DNA of 64,000 nt from Clostridia bacterium (GTDB taxonomy: Bacteria > Bacillota > Clostridia > Christensenellales > Aristaeellaceae). A program made the translations under genes and the position numbers. This document shows, in pieces, positions 50,423-59,306 of the stretch. The stretch covers positions 1-64,000 of the forward strand of contig JAFUTW010000020.1 in assembly GCA_017484085.1 (NCBI GenBank), written 5' to 3'. Every line of letters starts with the position of its first letter. Within the stretch, counting starts at the first letter, position 1. The notes under the pieces were generated by a model. That model was not told where the DNA came from. It did no database searches and saw only the letters and a program-made list of their open reading frames with translations.

Positions 50423-51309
50423 AGGTTTTCCCGCACCACGCGTTCGACATAGGCCTTCTGTTCATCCGTCAGCTTCGCAAAGGGCTCCCGGCACTCGCCG
50501 CAGTCGGTCCCCGTCACGCGCAGCATATGCTTGATGGACGGGAAGAGCGCGCAGTCCACCAGCGCCTGCATGATGCGGTTGGCGCGGTGCTGCAGCGCCT
50601 GCGCTTCTTCGACGTCACGCCGCTGATATGCCGCTTCGATCCGGGTAAACAGCGGAAGCGTAAAGTTGAAGGTGGAGCCGATCGCGCCGCATGCGCCCAA
50701 GATCCTGGCGCCGATGTAAACCTCGTCGTAGCCTCCGAAGACAGAAAGCTCCGGGTTCAGATCCAGCATGCGCTCGATCTGGTGGAGGTTGAGGCTCGTC
50801 TGCTTTACGCCGGAGAGCGTGCCGTCCGTCAGCACCGCTTTGATGTCCGGATGAGAGAGATCGATCTCCACGCCCGTGTTCCCCGGAAAATTATAGAAGA
50901 ACAGCGGGATATCGGCACTCTCCCGGATAGCGCGCAGATACCCGGCGATACCCTTCATGCCGAATTTGTAATAATAAGGGGCCGTTGTAATGGTCGCATC
51001 GTACCCGAGGCTTGCGCACAGGCCTGCGAACTCCTTCGCTTCTTTGAGAGAAATGGCAGAGCATGCGCCGATCAGCTTCATTTCCGAACGCCTCGGATGG
51101 GCGGCAGCCGCACGGAGCAGGGTGACCTTTTCTTCCTTTGTGAGCAGCGGCGCTTCCGCGCTGCTCCCTCCGATGAGAAAGCCGGACGCGCCTTCATCCA
51201 GATTGCGGCTCATCAGCTGGACCAGCGTCTCCGGGCAGACGTTTCCTTCCTCATCATACGGGGTGACGGAAGCGGCAAAGAAGCCGCTCATTCCCTTCAG
51301 CTTTTCCAT
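50419..51309 (-). CDS. DapA/NanA-family aldolase (dihydrodipicolinate synthase family)
   Basis: A 296-residue class I aldolase with the (beta/alpha)8 fold. The Schiff-base lysine is in SGVKQTS and the catalytic tyrosine in FFYNFPGNTGVEI. The substrate-loop motif, usually GTTGE in DapA, reads GGSSAEAPLL, which argues against a standard lysine-pathway enzyme and for the N-acetylneuraminate lyase or related keto-acid aldolase branch. The substrate is therefore left open. No lysine or sialic acid genes are adjacent. It lies 18 bp after the HAD phosphatase gene and overlaps the exonuclease gene by 4 bp. Confidence 0.85.
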   Translation of the reverse strand: MEKLKGMSGFFAASVTPYDEEGNVCPETLVQLMSRNLDEGASGFLIGGSSAEAPLLTKEEKVTLLRAAAAHPRRSEMKLIGACSAISLKEAKEFAGLCASLGYDATITTAPYYYKFGMKGIAGYLRAIRESADIPLFFYNFPGNTGVEIDLSHPDIKAVLTDGTLSGVKQTSLNLHQIERMLDLNPELSVFGGYDEVYIGARILGACGAIGSTFNFTLPLFTRIEAAYQRRDVEEAQALQHRANRIMQALVDCALFPSIKHMLRVTGTDCGECREPFAKLTDEQKAYVERVVRENL

Positions 51310-51327
51310 ACTGTCTCTCCTTATCGT

Positions 51328-51912
51328 TCAGATCGAATTGATTCTGGATACCTTTCCGTGACAGACCAGGTATTTTTCTTCCGCAAGGGCGAGCAGGGGC
51401 CCGTCCGCGCGGACGTCGTCCGTGTACATGGCATGCACGATATACTCTCCCCATTCTTCCCGGATCCGGCGGATCTTTTCGCTGCTCTTGCAGTTCTCGC
51501 CGATCAGCCGGCCCGTTGCGGGATCGCATCTCGTACAAACCAGCAGATCCGGCAGGAGTATGCGCGCGGCCGCTTTCAGTTCAAAATCGGGGGATGCGGA
51601 AGCGATGACCACCGGCCGACGCCTCTCCCTTTTCCAAAACCAGCTGCCGAGCTTGCTTTTCGTCTTTTCAAGCTCCCAGAAGCGGTTCGCCTCTTCTTCC
51701 AGCGAAATATGACGGGCCAGGCAGGAAAACAATCCGCTCTTAAACCCCGTCAGCGAAAAACGGCCGGACACGGCTTTCAAAGCAGTAACAAACAGGTGCG
51801 GCAGGATGCAAAAAAGGAGGAACGGCTTTCTAGAAAAGACGTATTTCAGAAAATCGACGGTCGAATCTCCGTCGTAAATCGTGCCGTCAAAATCAAAGAC
51901 GTCGATCTCCAT
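51328..51912 (-). CDS. HAD-family phosphatase (subfamily IB)
   Basis: A 194-residue hydrolase. DFDGTIYDGDST (6-17) is HAD motif I with the nucleophile Asp and the acid Asp two residues on; VIASASPDFELK is motif II; motif IV is TDDVRADGPLL. The layout resembles SerB-like subfamily IB phosphatases and the group fused to lipid acyltransferases. A hydrophobic stretch (about 28-45) may associate with the membrane. The ATG at 51912 follows GGGGGTGATGAA. It starts a short run with the DapA-family and exonuclease genes. Substrate unknown. Confidence 0.82.
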   Translation of the reverse strand: MEIDVFDFDGTIYDGDSTVDFLKYVFSRKPFLLFCILPHLFVTALKAVSGRFSLTGFKSGLFSCLARHISLEEEANRFWELEKTKSKLGSWFWKRERRRPVVIASASPDFELKAAARILLPDLLVCTRCDPATGRLIGENCKSSEKIRRIREEWGEYIVHAMYTDDVRADGPLLALAEEKYLVCHGKVSRINSI

Positions 51913-51986
51913 TTCATCACCCCCATCTGCCGGAAAAGAGTATAGCATGGAAGCCATAAAATGAAAAGGGCGCAAAACTGCGCCCC

Positions 51987-52634
51987 TTATTCCAAGGCCT
52001 TCGGCAGGTTCCAATGAAACAGCGTTGCCATCAGCCGTACGGCTACCGTAATGACCATCCCCGCCGCGTAAGCGGCTGCCTGAGGCGTTCCTGCTCTGAT
52101 CATCAGGGAGTAGAGAAGCGCCCCCGTTATGGCGGCGACAGCATAGATCCTCTTGGTCAGCACAAAAGGGATCTCCCGCGTCATCATATCGCGCAGCATG
52201 CCGCCGCCGATCGCCGTCGTCATCCCGAGAAAGGTCGTAAAAAACAGATTGTTCCCGAATCCGGCCTCAAAGCCGATTCTGGCGCCGGAAACGGCAAAGA
52301 CGCCCAGCCCGACGGCATCAAACAGGTTGTTGATCCTTCCGATCTTTTCCTCGCTTTTGATATACCGTCCCCTGAAATGGCGCGCCAGTAAAAACACCGT
52401 CAGTGCGCAGCCGGCAGCCAGGAGCAGATAGCGGAAATTGGAAAACATGCGCGGCGGCAGATGTCCGATCAATACATCCCGCAGCGTGCCGCCGCCCAGC
52501 GCTGTTACGACGGACAAAAAGAGGACGCCGAAGAGGTCGGAACCCCTGTCGATCGCCGTCATTGCTCCGGAAACGGCAAAGGCCGCCGTTCCGATCCATT
52601 CGCAGAGCTCGAAAACAAAAGTCAGTCCTGTCAT
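51987..52634 (-). CDS. TRIC-family (UPF0126/YadS) cation channel protein
   Basis: A 215-residue membrane protein with seven predicted helices arranged as two repeats, each marked by the family motifs: TALGGGTLRDVLIG in the first and TAIGGGMLRDMMT in the second. Prokaryotic TRIC proteins form trimeric K+-permeable channels; other members were formerly annotated as YicG/YadS amino-acid transport candidates. The ATG at 52634 follows TTGGAGTGAT. It comes directly after a 73-residue small protein gene on the same strand. Confidence 0.9.
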   Translation of the reverse strand: MTGLTFVFELCEWIGTAAFAVSGAMTAIDRGSDLFGVLFLSVVTALGGGTLRDVLIGHLPPRMFSNFRYLLLAAGCALTVFLLARHFRGRYIKSEEKIGRINNLFDAVGLGVFAVSGARIGFEAGFGNNLFFTTFLGMTTAIGGGMLRDMMTREIPFVLTKRIYAVAAITGALLYSLMIRAGTPQAAAYAAGMVITVAVRLMATLFHWNLPKALE

Positions 52635-52635
52635 A

Positions 52636-52857
52636 TCACTCCAACTCTCCGTGATCCCCTCTCGCATAGTCTGCCGTCAGCACATCGGCATAGGCGATCT
52701 TTACCGATTTTTTTCTGCCGGCAAACAGCGCGTAAAAGCCGTCTTTCTCCATGGCGGTCACCTGAAGGTTTTTGCGCTTCATCTCCGCCTCATTAAGGAG
52801 GATGACGCTGATTTTTCTGCCGTTTTCCAGCGAATACCGCACAAACCGCTCCGTCAT
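52636..52857 (-). CDS. Small basic protein of unknown function (73 aa)
   Basis: A 73-residue protein, MTERFVRYSLENGRKISVILL at its start and ending YARGDHGELE. It is predicted to be a small beta-rich domain (NLQVTAMEKDGFYALFAGRKKSVKIAYADVLTADY), similar in layout to WYL- or SH3-like modules, with no recognised family. The start codon shares one base with the stop of the 640-residue membrane protein gene (TGATG), so the two are probably coupled, and the TRIC gene starts 2 bp after its stop. The tight packing on both sides supports that it is real. Confidence 0.65.
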   Translation of the reverse strand: MTERFVRYSLENGRKISVILLNEAEMKRKNLQVTAMEKDGFYALFAGRKKSVKIAYADVLTADYARGDHGELE

Positions 52858-54779
52858 CAGCTTTCCTCCGCGTTTACCCTGAAGATTTTAACGCTGCCGT
52901 TTTCATAGACGAGAGGCCACTGTTCTTTGATGGTTTCAAGATCCACGTCAAAATCCGCCCGCTCGTAATCACTTACATAAACGTAATCCACATGATACTT
53001 TTTGAGAACATCTTCGTACGCCTCGGGCTGCTCGTAATACCGCCTGCAGTCCTCCGCCTGGGTGCGGTAGTCGAGCCCGTGGAAAAAGACATACAGATCG
53101 CTCCCGCAGATGATTTGGCGGCCCGCCAGCGAGCAGACCGGATTGATGTGCTGCTGCCCCGTCAGAAAAACCGAATCCCTTTCCGTATTCTGCCGGATCC
53201 AGTTGCCGGCATCCACTGCGGAGGGGTTGAAAAGCTGATAAGATGACACCGCTTCCCTGGCAAGCGAAAGGCTGCCCGAGAAAACGGAACAGAAAATGAA
53301 CAGCGCACAGATGAGGCCCCTTCCGCGGAGTCCGGAAAGCCGCTGCATGAGGATCGAGCCGTAATCCGCAGCGAGGATCATGGCAAACATGAACCAGATA
53401 TAGAAAAGCTTATTGTTGTCGTACTCGTTGGGCTGGAAGAGGATGAACTCCGCCACCGCGTAGACAGCCGTCATGCCCAGCGCCGTTTCAACCTGCCCGC
53501 GCCTCTTCGCATTGAGGAGCGCACAAAGCACAAGGATAAAAGGAAGACCGGCGTTTTTGATCCAGAACCAGAAGTAGCCGTCGATCATGCCGCGCCCGCC
53601 GCTGTTGTTGACCCAATTGAACTGAAAGCGCAGGGAACCGCCTTCCAGCGTCTGCTTTACCGCATTGCCCAGCAGCTGCGGACAGGCGAGGAGCAGCACG
53701 ATGATGAGATAGAGCGCGGAGCGCTGCAGAGTCCCTTTGCGGTCTTCCCGGCAGACGATGAGCCTGCCCATCAGATAGCCGCCGGAAAAGAGCCCAAGCG
53801 CCAGAAACGTATGCGTATGAACCAGCGGAAGCGCCCCGGCCCAAAGCGCCAGAAGAACCGTTTCCCTGACGGATCTGTTTTTCTGGGAGCTGTCCAGCAG
53901 CCAAAGACAGGGGAGGATCATCGCCCAGCCACCCAGAAGGGAGCGCTGCGGGATCATCAGGTCCGCGATGACGTTCGAAAACCGGAGGTTGTATTCCGGC
54001 TGATTGGCCGGCGTCTTGTAGAACCCGGAAAAGATCTCCATGATCCTGGCAAAGTGGTCTTTCCCGGCCATATCAAAGTCATAGAGAAATCCGAGGCCGC
54101 CGTTCAAAAAGAAGAACACGGCAGCAACGGCAATGGCTTTTTTTCTGCTGCCGAGAAAGCGCCTGCAAAGCAGCATGTACCCCGCAAACGTCAGCGCCAT
54201 CAGAAAGCTGCCCGGAAGGACGACCGCCAGGTTGAGGGGCAGGCCCATCATATAAAACGTGGTGCTGAGTGAATCCGTGAGATACGGATAGGAAAGCGGC
54301 GTATCGTACAGCAGATTGTAGGAGGGCGGAAACGGCATGTTTTCAATGGAGGTGATAAACGACAGGTGCATGCAGAGATCCCCGTAGGTGGACTGCCCGC
54401 ACCAGTAAGAGCCGTCCGCCGCAGGCAGGATCATATGCGTCGCCTGCAGATAGACGGAAAAAGCCGTAAGCGGCAGGCACACGGCGGCCATGACGGCTAC
54501 CTGTTTTCTGTCGTCTTCAGAAAACTTTTTAACGTCAGAAGGATCTCTTAAAAACCATGCCAGCGTCACCAGCGCAACCAGGACAGCGATAGCCGCAAAA
54601 TGCGCGGCATAGCCGAAGGTCAGCGGATAGGCGCACAGCGCTGGCAGCCACATCTCCAGCAGGATACCGAGGGAGAGCCCCAGCCATATGCGCTCCGGCA
54701 GGTTTGTTTTAGGGAGTAAAAAGCGAATGGCGGCCAGCCCGGCCGCCTCAAAGAGTGCCGTATAACACAGGGCCGTCAT
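52857..54779 (-). CDS. Polytopic membrane protein, GT-C-glycosyltransferase-like
   Basis: A 640-residue membrane protein with about fourteen hydrophobic segments and a C-terminal soluble part (about 560-640, DFDVDLETIKEQWPLVYENG). Motifs such as GDLCMHLSFITSIENMPFPP in the first large outer loop, with an acidic residue after the first helices, and PLSYPYLTDSLS recall GT-C enzymes that use polyprenyl-linked sugar donors (DUF2298/YfhO-like). No donor-synthesis genes adjoin it. Assignment is by architecture, so confidence in function is low. It begins 2 bp after the CvpA-family stop with GGGAGGCTGATT before its ATG. Confidence 0.65.
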   Translation of the reverse strand: MTALCYTALFEAAGLAAIRFLLPKTNLPERIWLGLSLGILLEMWLPALCAYPLTFGYAAHFAAIAVLVALVTLAWFLRDPSDVKKFSEDDRKQVAVMAAVCLPLTAFSVYLQATHMILPAADGSYWCGQSTYGDLCMHLSFITSIENMPFPPSYNLLYDTPLSYPYLTDSLSTTFYMMGLPLNLAVVLPGSFLMALTFAGYMLLCRRFLGSRKKAIAVAAVFFFLNGGLGFLYDFDMAGKDHFARIMEIFSGFYKTPANQPEYNLRFSNVIADLMIPQRSLLGGWAMILPCLWLLDSSQKNRSVRETVLLALWAGALPLVHTHTFLALGLFSGGYLMGRLIVCREDRKGTLQRSALYLIIVLLLACPQLLGNAVKQTLEGGSLRFQFNWVNNSGGRGMIDGYFWFWIKNAGLPFILVLCALLNAKRRGQVETALGMTAVYAVAEFILFQPNEYDNNKLFYIWFMFAMILAADYGSILMQRLSGLRGRGLICALFIFCSVFSGSLSLAREAVSSYQLFNPSAVDAGNWIRQNTERDSVFLTGQQHINPVCSLAGRQIICGSDLYVFFHGLDYRTQAEDCRRYYEQPEAYEDVLKKYHVDYVYVSDYERADFDVDLETIKEQWPLVYENGSVKIFRVNAEES

Positions 54780-54781
54780 AA

Positions 54782-55480
54782 TCAGCCTCCCAAACCCAGG
54801 ATGGAAAAGATGAGCTTTGTATCAAACAGCGGCGCCAGCTGTGATGCGTTCACCAATTCCTGTATCTGTGTAATCGGAGCAAATGTAAGAACAATTGGAA
54901 TCAACACGAAAAGAACAACCAGGGTAATATACCCGCGAACGAAACCAAATAGTCCGCCAACGAGAGAATCCAGATGACGGAGCACCGGAAATTCAAATAC
55001 ATAAGAAATCATGTGGATGAAAAACAGCGCGACGATATAGCATCCGAGGAAGCAAATGAGAAAGCTTAAAATATTGATGGAGGCACTCACAATGGACTGA
55101 CTTAAAACATCGGAAACACTTGCTGTACTGACAGCTGTCTGCATATCTTTTAAAAACAATTCCCTGAATCCGATAGGCAAATTTGCTTTTTCCAGTATAG
55201 TGCTTAGAGTATTTGTATTGACTTTTGAAACTGAAAGCATAGACAAGTCTATGCTGCCAATTCTACTGGCAGAATCTGTATAGTATTTAAGTGTTCTGAC
55301 TATGGTTTCGTTTTTATTCAATACAGAAACAAGATTCGGGCTCAGCATAAAAGCGCCCGCGATGGAAGCGATGAGGCCGGCAAGGCTGAGGATGCCGCTG
55401 ATGAATCCCCTGTACATGCCGTAGAGGATGCTGATGATGAGCACGGCTATGCAGAAGATATCGACGATGTTGGTAGGCAT
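54782..55480 (-). CDS. CvpA-family membrane protein
   Basis: A 232-residue membrane protein. CvpA features are the start NIVDIFCIAVLIISILYGMYRGF, GILSLAGLIASI, and the C-terminal LDSLVGGLFGFVRGYI followed by a last helix. CvpA was first found through colicin V production and has been linked to envelope stress, but no activity is known. The region between residues about 45 and 115 is longer and more A+T-rich than in E. coli CvpA. GGAAGCCTTACC provides the ribosome binding site. It follows the DUF5711 gene by 53 bp. Confidence 0.85.
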   Translation of the reverse strand: MPTNIVDIFCIAVLIISILYGMYRGFISGILSLAGLIASIAGAFMLSPNLVSVLNKNETIVRTLKYYTDSASRIGSIDLSMLSVSKVNTNTLSTILEKANLPIGFRELFLKDMQTAVSTASVSDVLSQSIVSASINILSFLICFLGCYIVALFFIHMISYVFEFPVLRHLDSLVGGLFGFVRGYITLVVLFVLIPIVLTFAPITQIQELVNASQLAPLFDTKLIFSILGLGG

Positions 55481-55533
55481 ATCGGTAAGGCTTCCTTTCT
55501 TCGGTAATGGTGAAAAACAGGAAGGGCATGCGT

Positions 55534-56745
55534 TTACAACGGCAGTTCCACGACGTAGATTTCGGAACCGGAGGCGACGACGGCACGGTTATCCGTCAGC
55601 ATGCCCAGCACTGAGGTGACATTGATGGGCATGGCAAAGCTTTGGAAGGCGTTGTCCCCAAAGCGGCACGCATATACCGCGTTTGAGGAAAAACCGTAAA
55701 CGGCACGTTTTCCGAGCCGCACATCCAGACAGTTTCCGGGAAGATGGGTCATCCTGTCCACCTGTCCGTACATGAGACGGACGCTCCCGATGCTCATATT
55801 GCCCGTCTGTTCCTGGGCCGGTATCAGCAATCTGTAAGTCGTGTTTCCTTCTTTTCTGACATCCTGCAGGGTATAGCCGTAAATAAGGGTGGAATTTCCG
55901 CTTTCGACCAAGCGGTAATTATAGCGGAGGATCTCCCTTGTCGTTACGATCTCCAGGTTTCCGCCTTCCGAATCGTATATTTCATAGGCGATGTGTTCGC
56001 CGATGGACTTTTTTCCGATGGAAAGCCTTCCCGGCTGGAAGGTCTGCAGTTCGGTGGAGATGACCGAGCCCGTCGTATTGAGGCCGAGGACCCACATGAG
56101 CTCCGTCTGCGCCGTCCCGGAAGATGTGGTCGACGCTTTAAAAAAGCCAATATCCACAAGCGTCTGGTCCGAGACGGGAATGTTGTCCACCGTCTGCCCG
56201 TTCCCGTTGATCACGGTGATGACGCCCTGATCCGGTTCGCCGCTGAAGACGGCAACGTACTCTTCTCCGGCATCCGCAAACTGTATGGTGTCGCTCATCT
56301 TGTTGTTGTAGATGAGCCGTCCTTTTTCATTCAGGATATAAATGTCATTTCCGGACCAGGCGACGATTTTCTTTTCCGTTGCATCGTAATCCGCGTTGGT
56401 GCCGATCTGGTAGCTCCACTCGTTTCCGCCTGTGGAGGAAACACAGTGCAGCGTCGTCCCGTCATAAAAGACGACGTTATCGGAAAAAGGCGTCACGCTC
56501 TGGCTGAGCGTTGCTCCGATCCGGATGATACGCCCGATTCCGTTCCTGCCGCGCTCCCTACTGACGAACTTCCATCCGGCTAAAGCGATGGCGCCGATGA
56601 CGGCCAGTGTTAACAGGACCCTGATATAAGCTCTCCAGTCCCTTTTCTTTTTCTTTTTTGCCGCCGAACGGTTCATCCGGTAAGTGCCGACAGCAGAGCC
56701 GGAACCGGCAGTGACATATCGGACATGCCTTTTATTGCGATCCAT
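55534..56745 (-). CDS. DUF5711-family membrane-anchored protein
   Basis: A 403-residue protein with a short basic cytoplasmic tail (NRSAAKKKKKRDW), one membrane helix (about 40-58) and a large outer domain predicted as repeated beta strands, as in a beta-propeller: each repeat has the style of VVFYDGTTLHCVSSTGG, VAWSGNDIYILNEKG and AVYGFSSNAVYACR. It matches the DUF5711 family known from Clostridia, whose function is undefined. It lies beside recF and CvpA. AAGAGGGGCAGAGCGG precedes the ATG. Confidence 0.8.
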   Translation of the reverse strand: MDRNKRHVRYVTAGSGSAVGTYRMNRSAAKKKKKRDWRAYIRVLLTLAVIGAIALAGWKFVSRERGRNGIGRIIRIGATLSQSVTPFSDNVVFYDGTTLHCVSSTGGNEWSYQIGTNADYDATEKKIVAWSGNDIYILNEKGRLIYNNKMSDTIQFADAGEEYVAVFSGEPDQGVITVINGNGQTVDNIPVSDQTLVDIGFFKASTTSSGTAQTELMWVLGLNTTGSVISTELQTFQPGRLSIGKKSIGEHIAYEIYDSEGGNLEIVTTREILRYNYRLVESGNSTLIYGYTLQDVRKEGNTTYRLLIPAQEQTGNMSIGSVRLMYGQVDRMTHLPGNCLDVRLGKRAVYGFSSNAVYACRFGDNAFQSFAMPINVTSVLGMLTDNRAVVASGSEIYVVELPL

Positions 56746-56892
56746 CCGCTCTGCCCCTCTTAAATTGATAAATGTAATTTTCCTCAGTTTTCAACTTTTG
56801 GAATCCTTCCGCCGCTTTGGAAACCCCCAACCCCGGCAAACCCCATTGTTTCCGCGGTTTTACACTTCTTTTAAATCAGGTTTTCCCCAATG

Positions 56893-56946
56893 TTATCCAC
56901 AAGAATGTGGATAAGTTTTTCTTTTTTTGTGGAAAATTGTGGAAAA
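56893..56946. other. DnaA-box cluster between recF and the DUF5711 gene
   Basis: Two perfect DnaA boxes, TTATCCACA (56893-56901) and its reverse TGTGGATAA (56906-56914), are followed by two TGTGGAAAA near-matches (56928-56936, 56938-56946) in a T-rich stretch. They may belong to oriC or titrate DnaA. Confidence 0.75.
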
Positions 56947-56950
56947 CTTT

Positions 56951-58045
56951 TCAGATGTACAGTTTTCCCTCTCTCACCTGATAGATCCTTCCTTTTTCCG
57001 CGCCTGCAAGATCGCTGATGTCTGTGCAGGTGACAAAGGTCTGCATGCTTCCGATCCGTTCGATCAGCTGCCGTCTCCTGTCCGGATCCAGCTCGCTCAT
57101 GACGTCGTCCAGCATGAGGATCGGCGCTTCGCCCCTCTCCATTTCGGCAAAGCTCGTCTGCGCCAGCTTGAGTGAAAGCACCGCGCTCCTCTGCTGCCCC
57201 TGTGAGGCATAGGTCCTCGCGTCTTTTCCGTTGATGGTAATGGCGATATCGTCCCTGTGCACACCCGTGCCCGTGGACATCCTGCGGATGTCATCCGCCC
57301 GCGTTTCACGCAGCCGCTGCAGAAGGAAAGCAGCCGGATCTTCCTTTTGAGCAGCCTCCGAATTATAGCGCAGGCGAAGCTCTTCTTTGCCGTCCGTCAG
57401 GCTTTTATGTTCTTCGCAAGCCAGAGAGGAAAGGACCTCGATCACCTCGCGCCTTGCACGGACGACGGATGCACCCGTCAGGGAAAGCTGCTCATCCCAC
57501 ACGTCAAGCGTTCCTTCCAGAGAAGGCTTTTCCGCTATAGCCCGCAGCAGCGCATTTCTTTGAACCAATACGCGCGCCGCCTGCTGCAGCGTATAGAAAT
57601 AAGAAGGCCGAAGCTGGCTGAGCTGCATATCCACAAAACGCCGGCGCTCGGAAGGCCCCCCTTTTACGATCATGAGATCTTCCGGAGAAAACAGAACGCC
57701 GAAAACGTGTCCGAACAGCTCGCCGATCCGTTCGGCCTCCCGTGCGCCGATGCGCACGCTTTTTTTCTTTTTCTGTCCCTTTATCAGGATGACCGATACC
57801 TCATGTGTCCCGTCTTTCTGGGAAGAGAGGACGGATACACGGGATGCGGGCGTGCCCCACCTGATCATCTCTTCGTCATGGCTCGTCCGGTGGCTTCTTC
57901 CCGTACAGCACAGGTGCATCGCTTCCAGGATATTCGTCTTTCCCTGCGCATTGGGCCCGGAAAAGACCGTCATCCCTTCTCCTGGAAGGACCTCGGCACC
58001 CTCATAGCTGCGAAAATTTCTCAGGACGAGTGAAGTGATGTGCAT
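56951..58045 (-). CDS. recF: DNA replication/repair protein RecF
   Basis: A 364-residue RecF, an SMC-like ATPase that loads RecA at gaps with RecO and RecR. LVLRNFRSYEGAEV opens the protein, Walker A is GPNAQGKTN (30-38), the signature region is YASQGQQRSAVLSLKLAQ, and Walker B is ILMLDDVMSELD. It starts 5 bp after the dnaN stop, the standard dnaN-recF coupling, with no yaaA (S4-domain) gene between. A DnaA-box cluster follows its stop. Confidence 0.97.
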   Translation of the reverse strand: MHITSLVLRNFRSYEGAEVLPGEGMTVFSGPNAQGKTNILEAMHLCCTGRSHRTSHDEEMIRWGTPASRVSVLSSQKDGTHEVSVILIKGQKKKKSVRIGAREAERIGELFGHVFGVLFSPEDLMIVKGGPSERRRFVDMQLSQLRPSYFYTLQQAARVLVQRNALLRAIAEKPSLEGTLDVWDEQLSLTGASVVRARREVIEVLSSLACEEHKSLTDGKEELRLRYNSEAAQKEDPAAFLLQRLRETRADDIRRMSTGTGVHRDDIAITINGKDARTYASQGQQRSAVLSLKLAQTSFAEMERGEAPILMLDDVMSELDPDRRRQLIERIGSMQTFVTCTDISDLAGAEKGRIYQVREGKLYI

Positions 58046-58050
58046 GTCTC

Positions 58051-59157
58051 TTATTGCGCATTGAAAACGCGGACGGGCAGTACGAGATACAGGTACTCAT
58101 CGCCCTGTTCCGGGCAAATGACACAGGGGCTTACATTGGAATTGAAGCGCATGAGGATGTTGTCGTCCCCCAGCACCTTCAGCACGTCCGTCACGTACCT
58201 CACGTTAAACGCGATCTTGAGATCTGCCCCCTCCGTGTATACCGTGATCTTCTCTTCCGTGTCGCTCGTTTCGGAATTGGAGGTGATGCGCAGCTGATCG
58301 CCTTCGATTGCAAAGCTGACGAGATTGGACTTGGATTCCCTTGCGATCAGGCTCGCGCGGTCGATGGCGCTGTTCAGCTCTTTGCGGGCAACGCTGGTCT
58401 GCGTCTTCCACTCGGAAGGAAGAATCTGGCGGTAGCGGATGAATTCACCTTCCAGCGTTCTTGCGATCATGCGCGTTGCGCCGATTTTGAATTCGACGTG
58501 GCTCTTGCCGACGCAGATCTCGATCTCTTCCTCGCTGTCCGAAAGAATGCGGGAAATCTCGCTGAACACTTTGCCGCCGATGACGGCCTGGACGTTATGA
58601 TCCGTCCCGTGGAGGTTTTCCTTACGAAGCGCAAGCCGGAAACCGTCCAGGGCGACCATCGTCATGGACTCGGTCGTAATTTCCATAAGGCATCCCGTCA
58701 GGATGGGGCGGCTTTCATCTACAGCTGTCGCAAAGAGCGTCCCCTCGATCATGGAGCGCAGCATGCGCTCGCTCATTTTGAAGGATTCGCCTTTTACCTC
58801 GGGAAGCTCCGGGTACTCGATCGGATCCATGCCGGCGATGGACATCCTGAAAGAGGCGCAGCTGATCGTCGACTGCAGCCTGTTGTTGATGGAGATGACG
58901 CAATCGCCGCCCGGCAGCTTGCGGATGATGTCGCAGAAGAGTTTTCCGGGCATCACCGCTCTTCCTTCTTCCTGGATGACAGCGGGAATAACGGTTTCGA
59001 TGCCGAGGGTGAGGTCCGTGCAGGTGAGTCGGATGCCTTCGTCGCAGCATTCAAGGAGAACGCCTTCCAAAACGGGTTTTGGAGAGCGGATGGCGATGGA
59101 GTGGCTGACGACAGACAGCGCAGCGTTGAGATCCTGAGCATTGCAGGAAAAGATCAT
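58051..59157 (-). CDS. dnaN: DNA polymerase III beta sliding clamp
   Basis: A 368-residue clamp, normal length, that forms the ring tethering replicative polymerase. It starts MIFSCNAQDLNAALSVVSH and shows the three-domain landmarks: PGKLFCDIIRKLPGGDC in domain I, DESRPILTGCLMEI in domain II, and NVRYVTDVLKVL and LYLVLPVR near the C-terminus. ACGGAGGTACAAG fixes the ATG at 59157; the frame remains open upstream but only through the DnaA-box region. recF follows by 5 bp. dnaA is not upstream: the next gene is the divergent trmO. Confidence 0.98.
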   Translation of the reverse strand: MIFSCNAQDLNAALSVVSHSIAIRSPKPVLEGVLLECCDEGIRLTCTDLTLGIETVIPAVIQEEGRAVMPGKLFCDIIRKLPGGDCVISINNRLQSTISCASFRMSIAGMDPIEYPELPEVKGESFKMSERMLRSMIEGTLFATAVDESRPILTGCLMEITTESMTMVALDGFRLALRKENLHGTDHNVQAVIGGKVFSEISRILSDSEEEIEICVGKSHVEFKIGATRMIARTLEGEFIRYRQILPSEWKTQTSVARKELNSAIDRASLIARESKSNLVSFAIEGDQLRITSNSETSDTEEKITVYTEGADLKIAFNVRYVTDVLKVLGDDNILMRFNSNVSPCVICPEQGDEYLYLVLPVRVFNAQ

Positions 59158-59181
59158 CTTGTACCTCCGTTTGGTCGTTGC

Positions 59182-59210
59182 AGTATATGAAAATAGGAGT
59201 AATAGACGAA
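59182..59210 (-). promoter_or_regulatory. Candidate promoter of dnaN-recF
   Basis: TTCGTC (59205-59210), 17 bp, TATACT (59182-59187) on the minus strand, close to the DnaA boxes. Confidence 0.5.
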
Positions 59211-59223
59211 GTCCGGTTGAAAG

Positions 59224-59306
59224 TGTGGATAAGGCTCTTTTTGGAAAGAATAAAAGAAGAAAAGCCTGTGTATAAAACCTGTGGGTTAATCTGCCGTTTA
59301 TCCACA
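59224..59306. other. Candidate oriC: DnaA-box cluster upstream of dnaN
   Basis: Perfect TTATCCACA boxes lie at 59224-59232 (reverse) and 59298-59306 (forward), with the variant TTATACACA at 59267-59275 (reverse). An A+T-rich stretch with ATAAAAAAAAG follows to about 59400. Genes on the left run leftward for 13 kb and trmO runs rightward, as around an origin. Confidence 0.65.
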
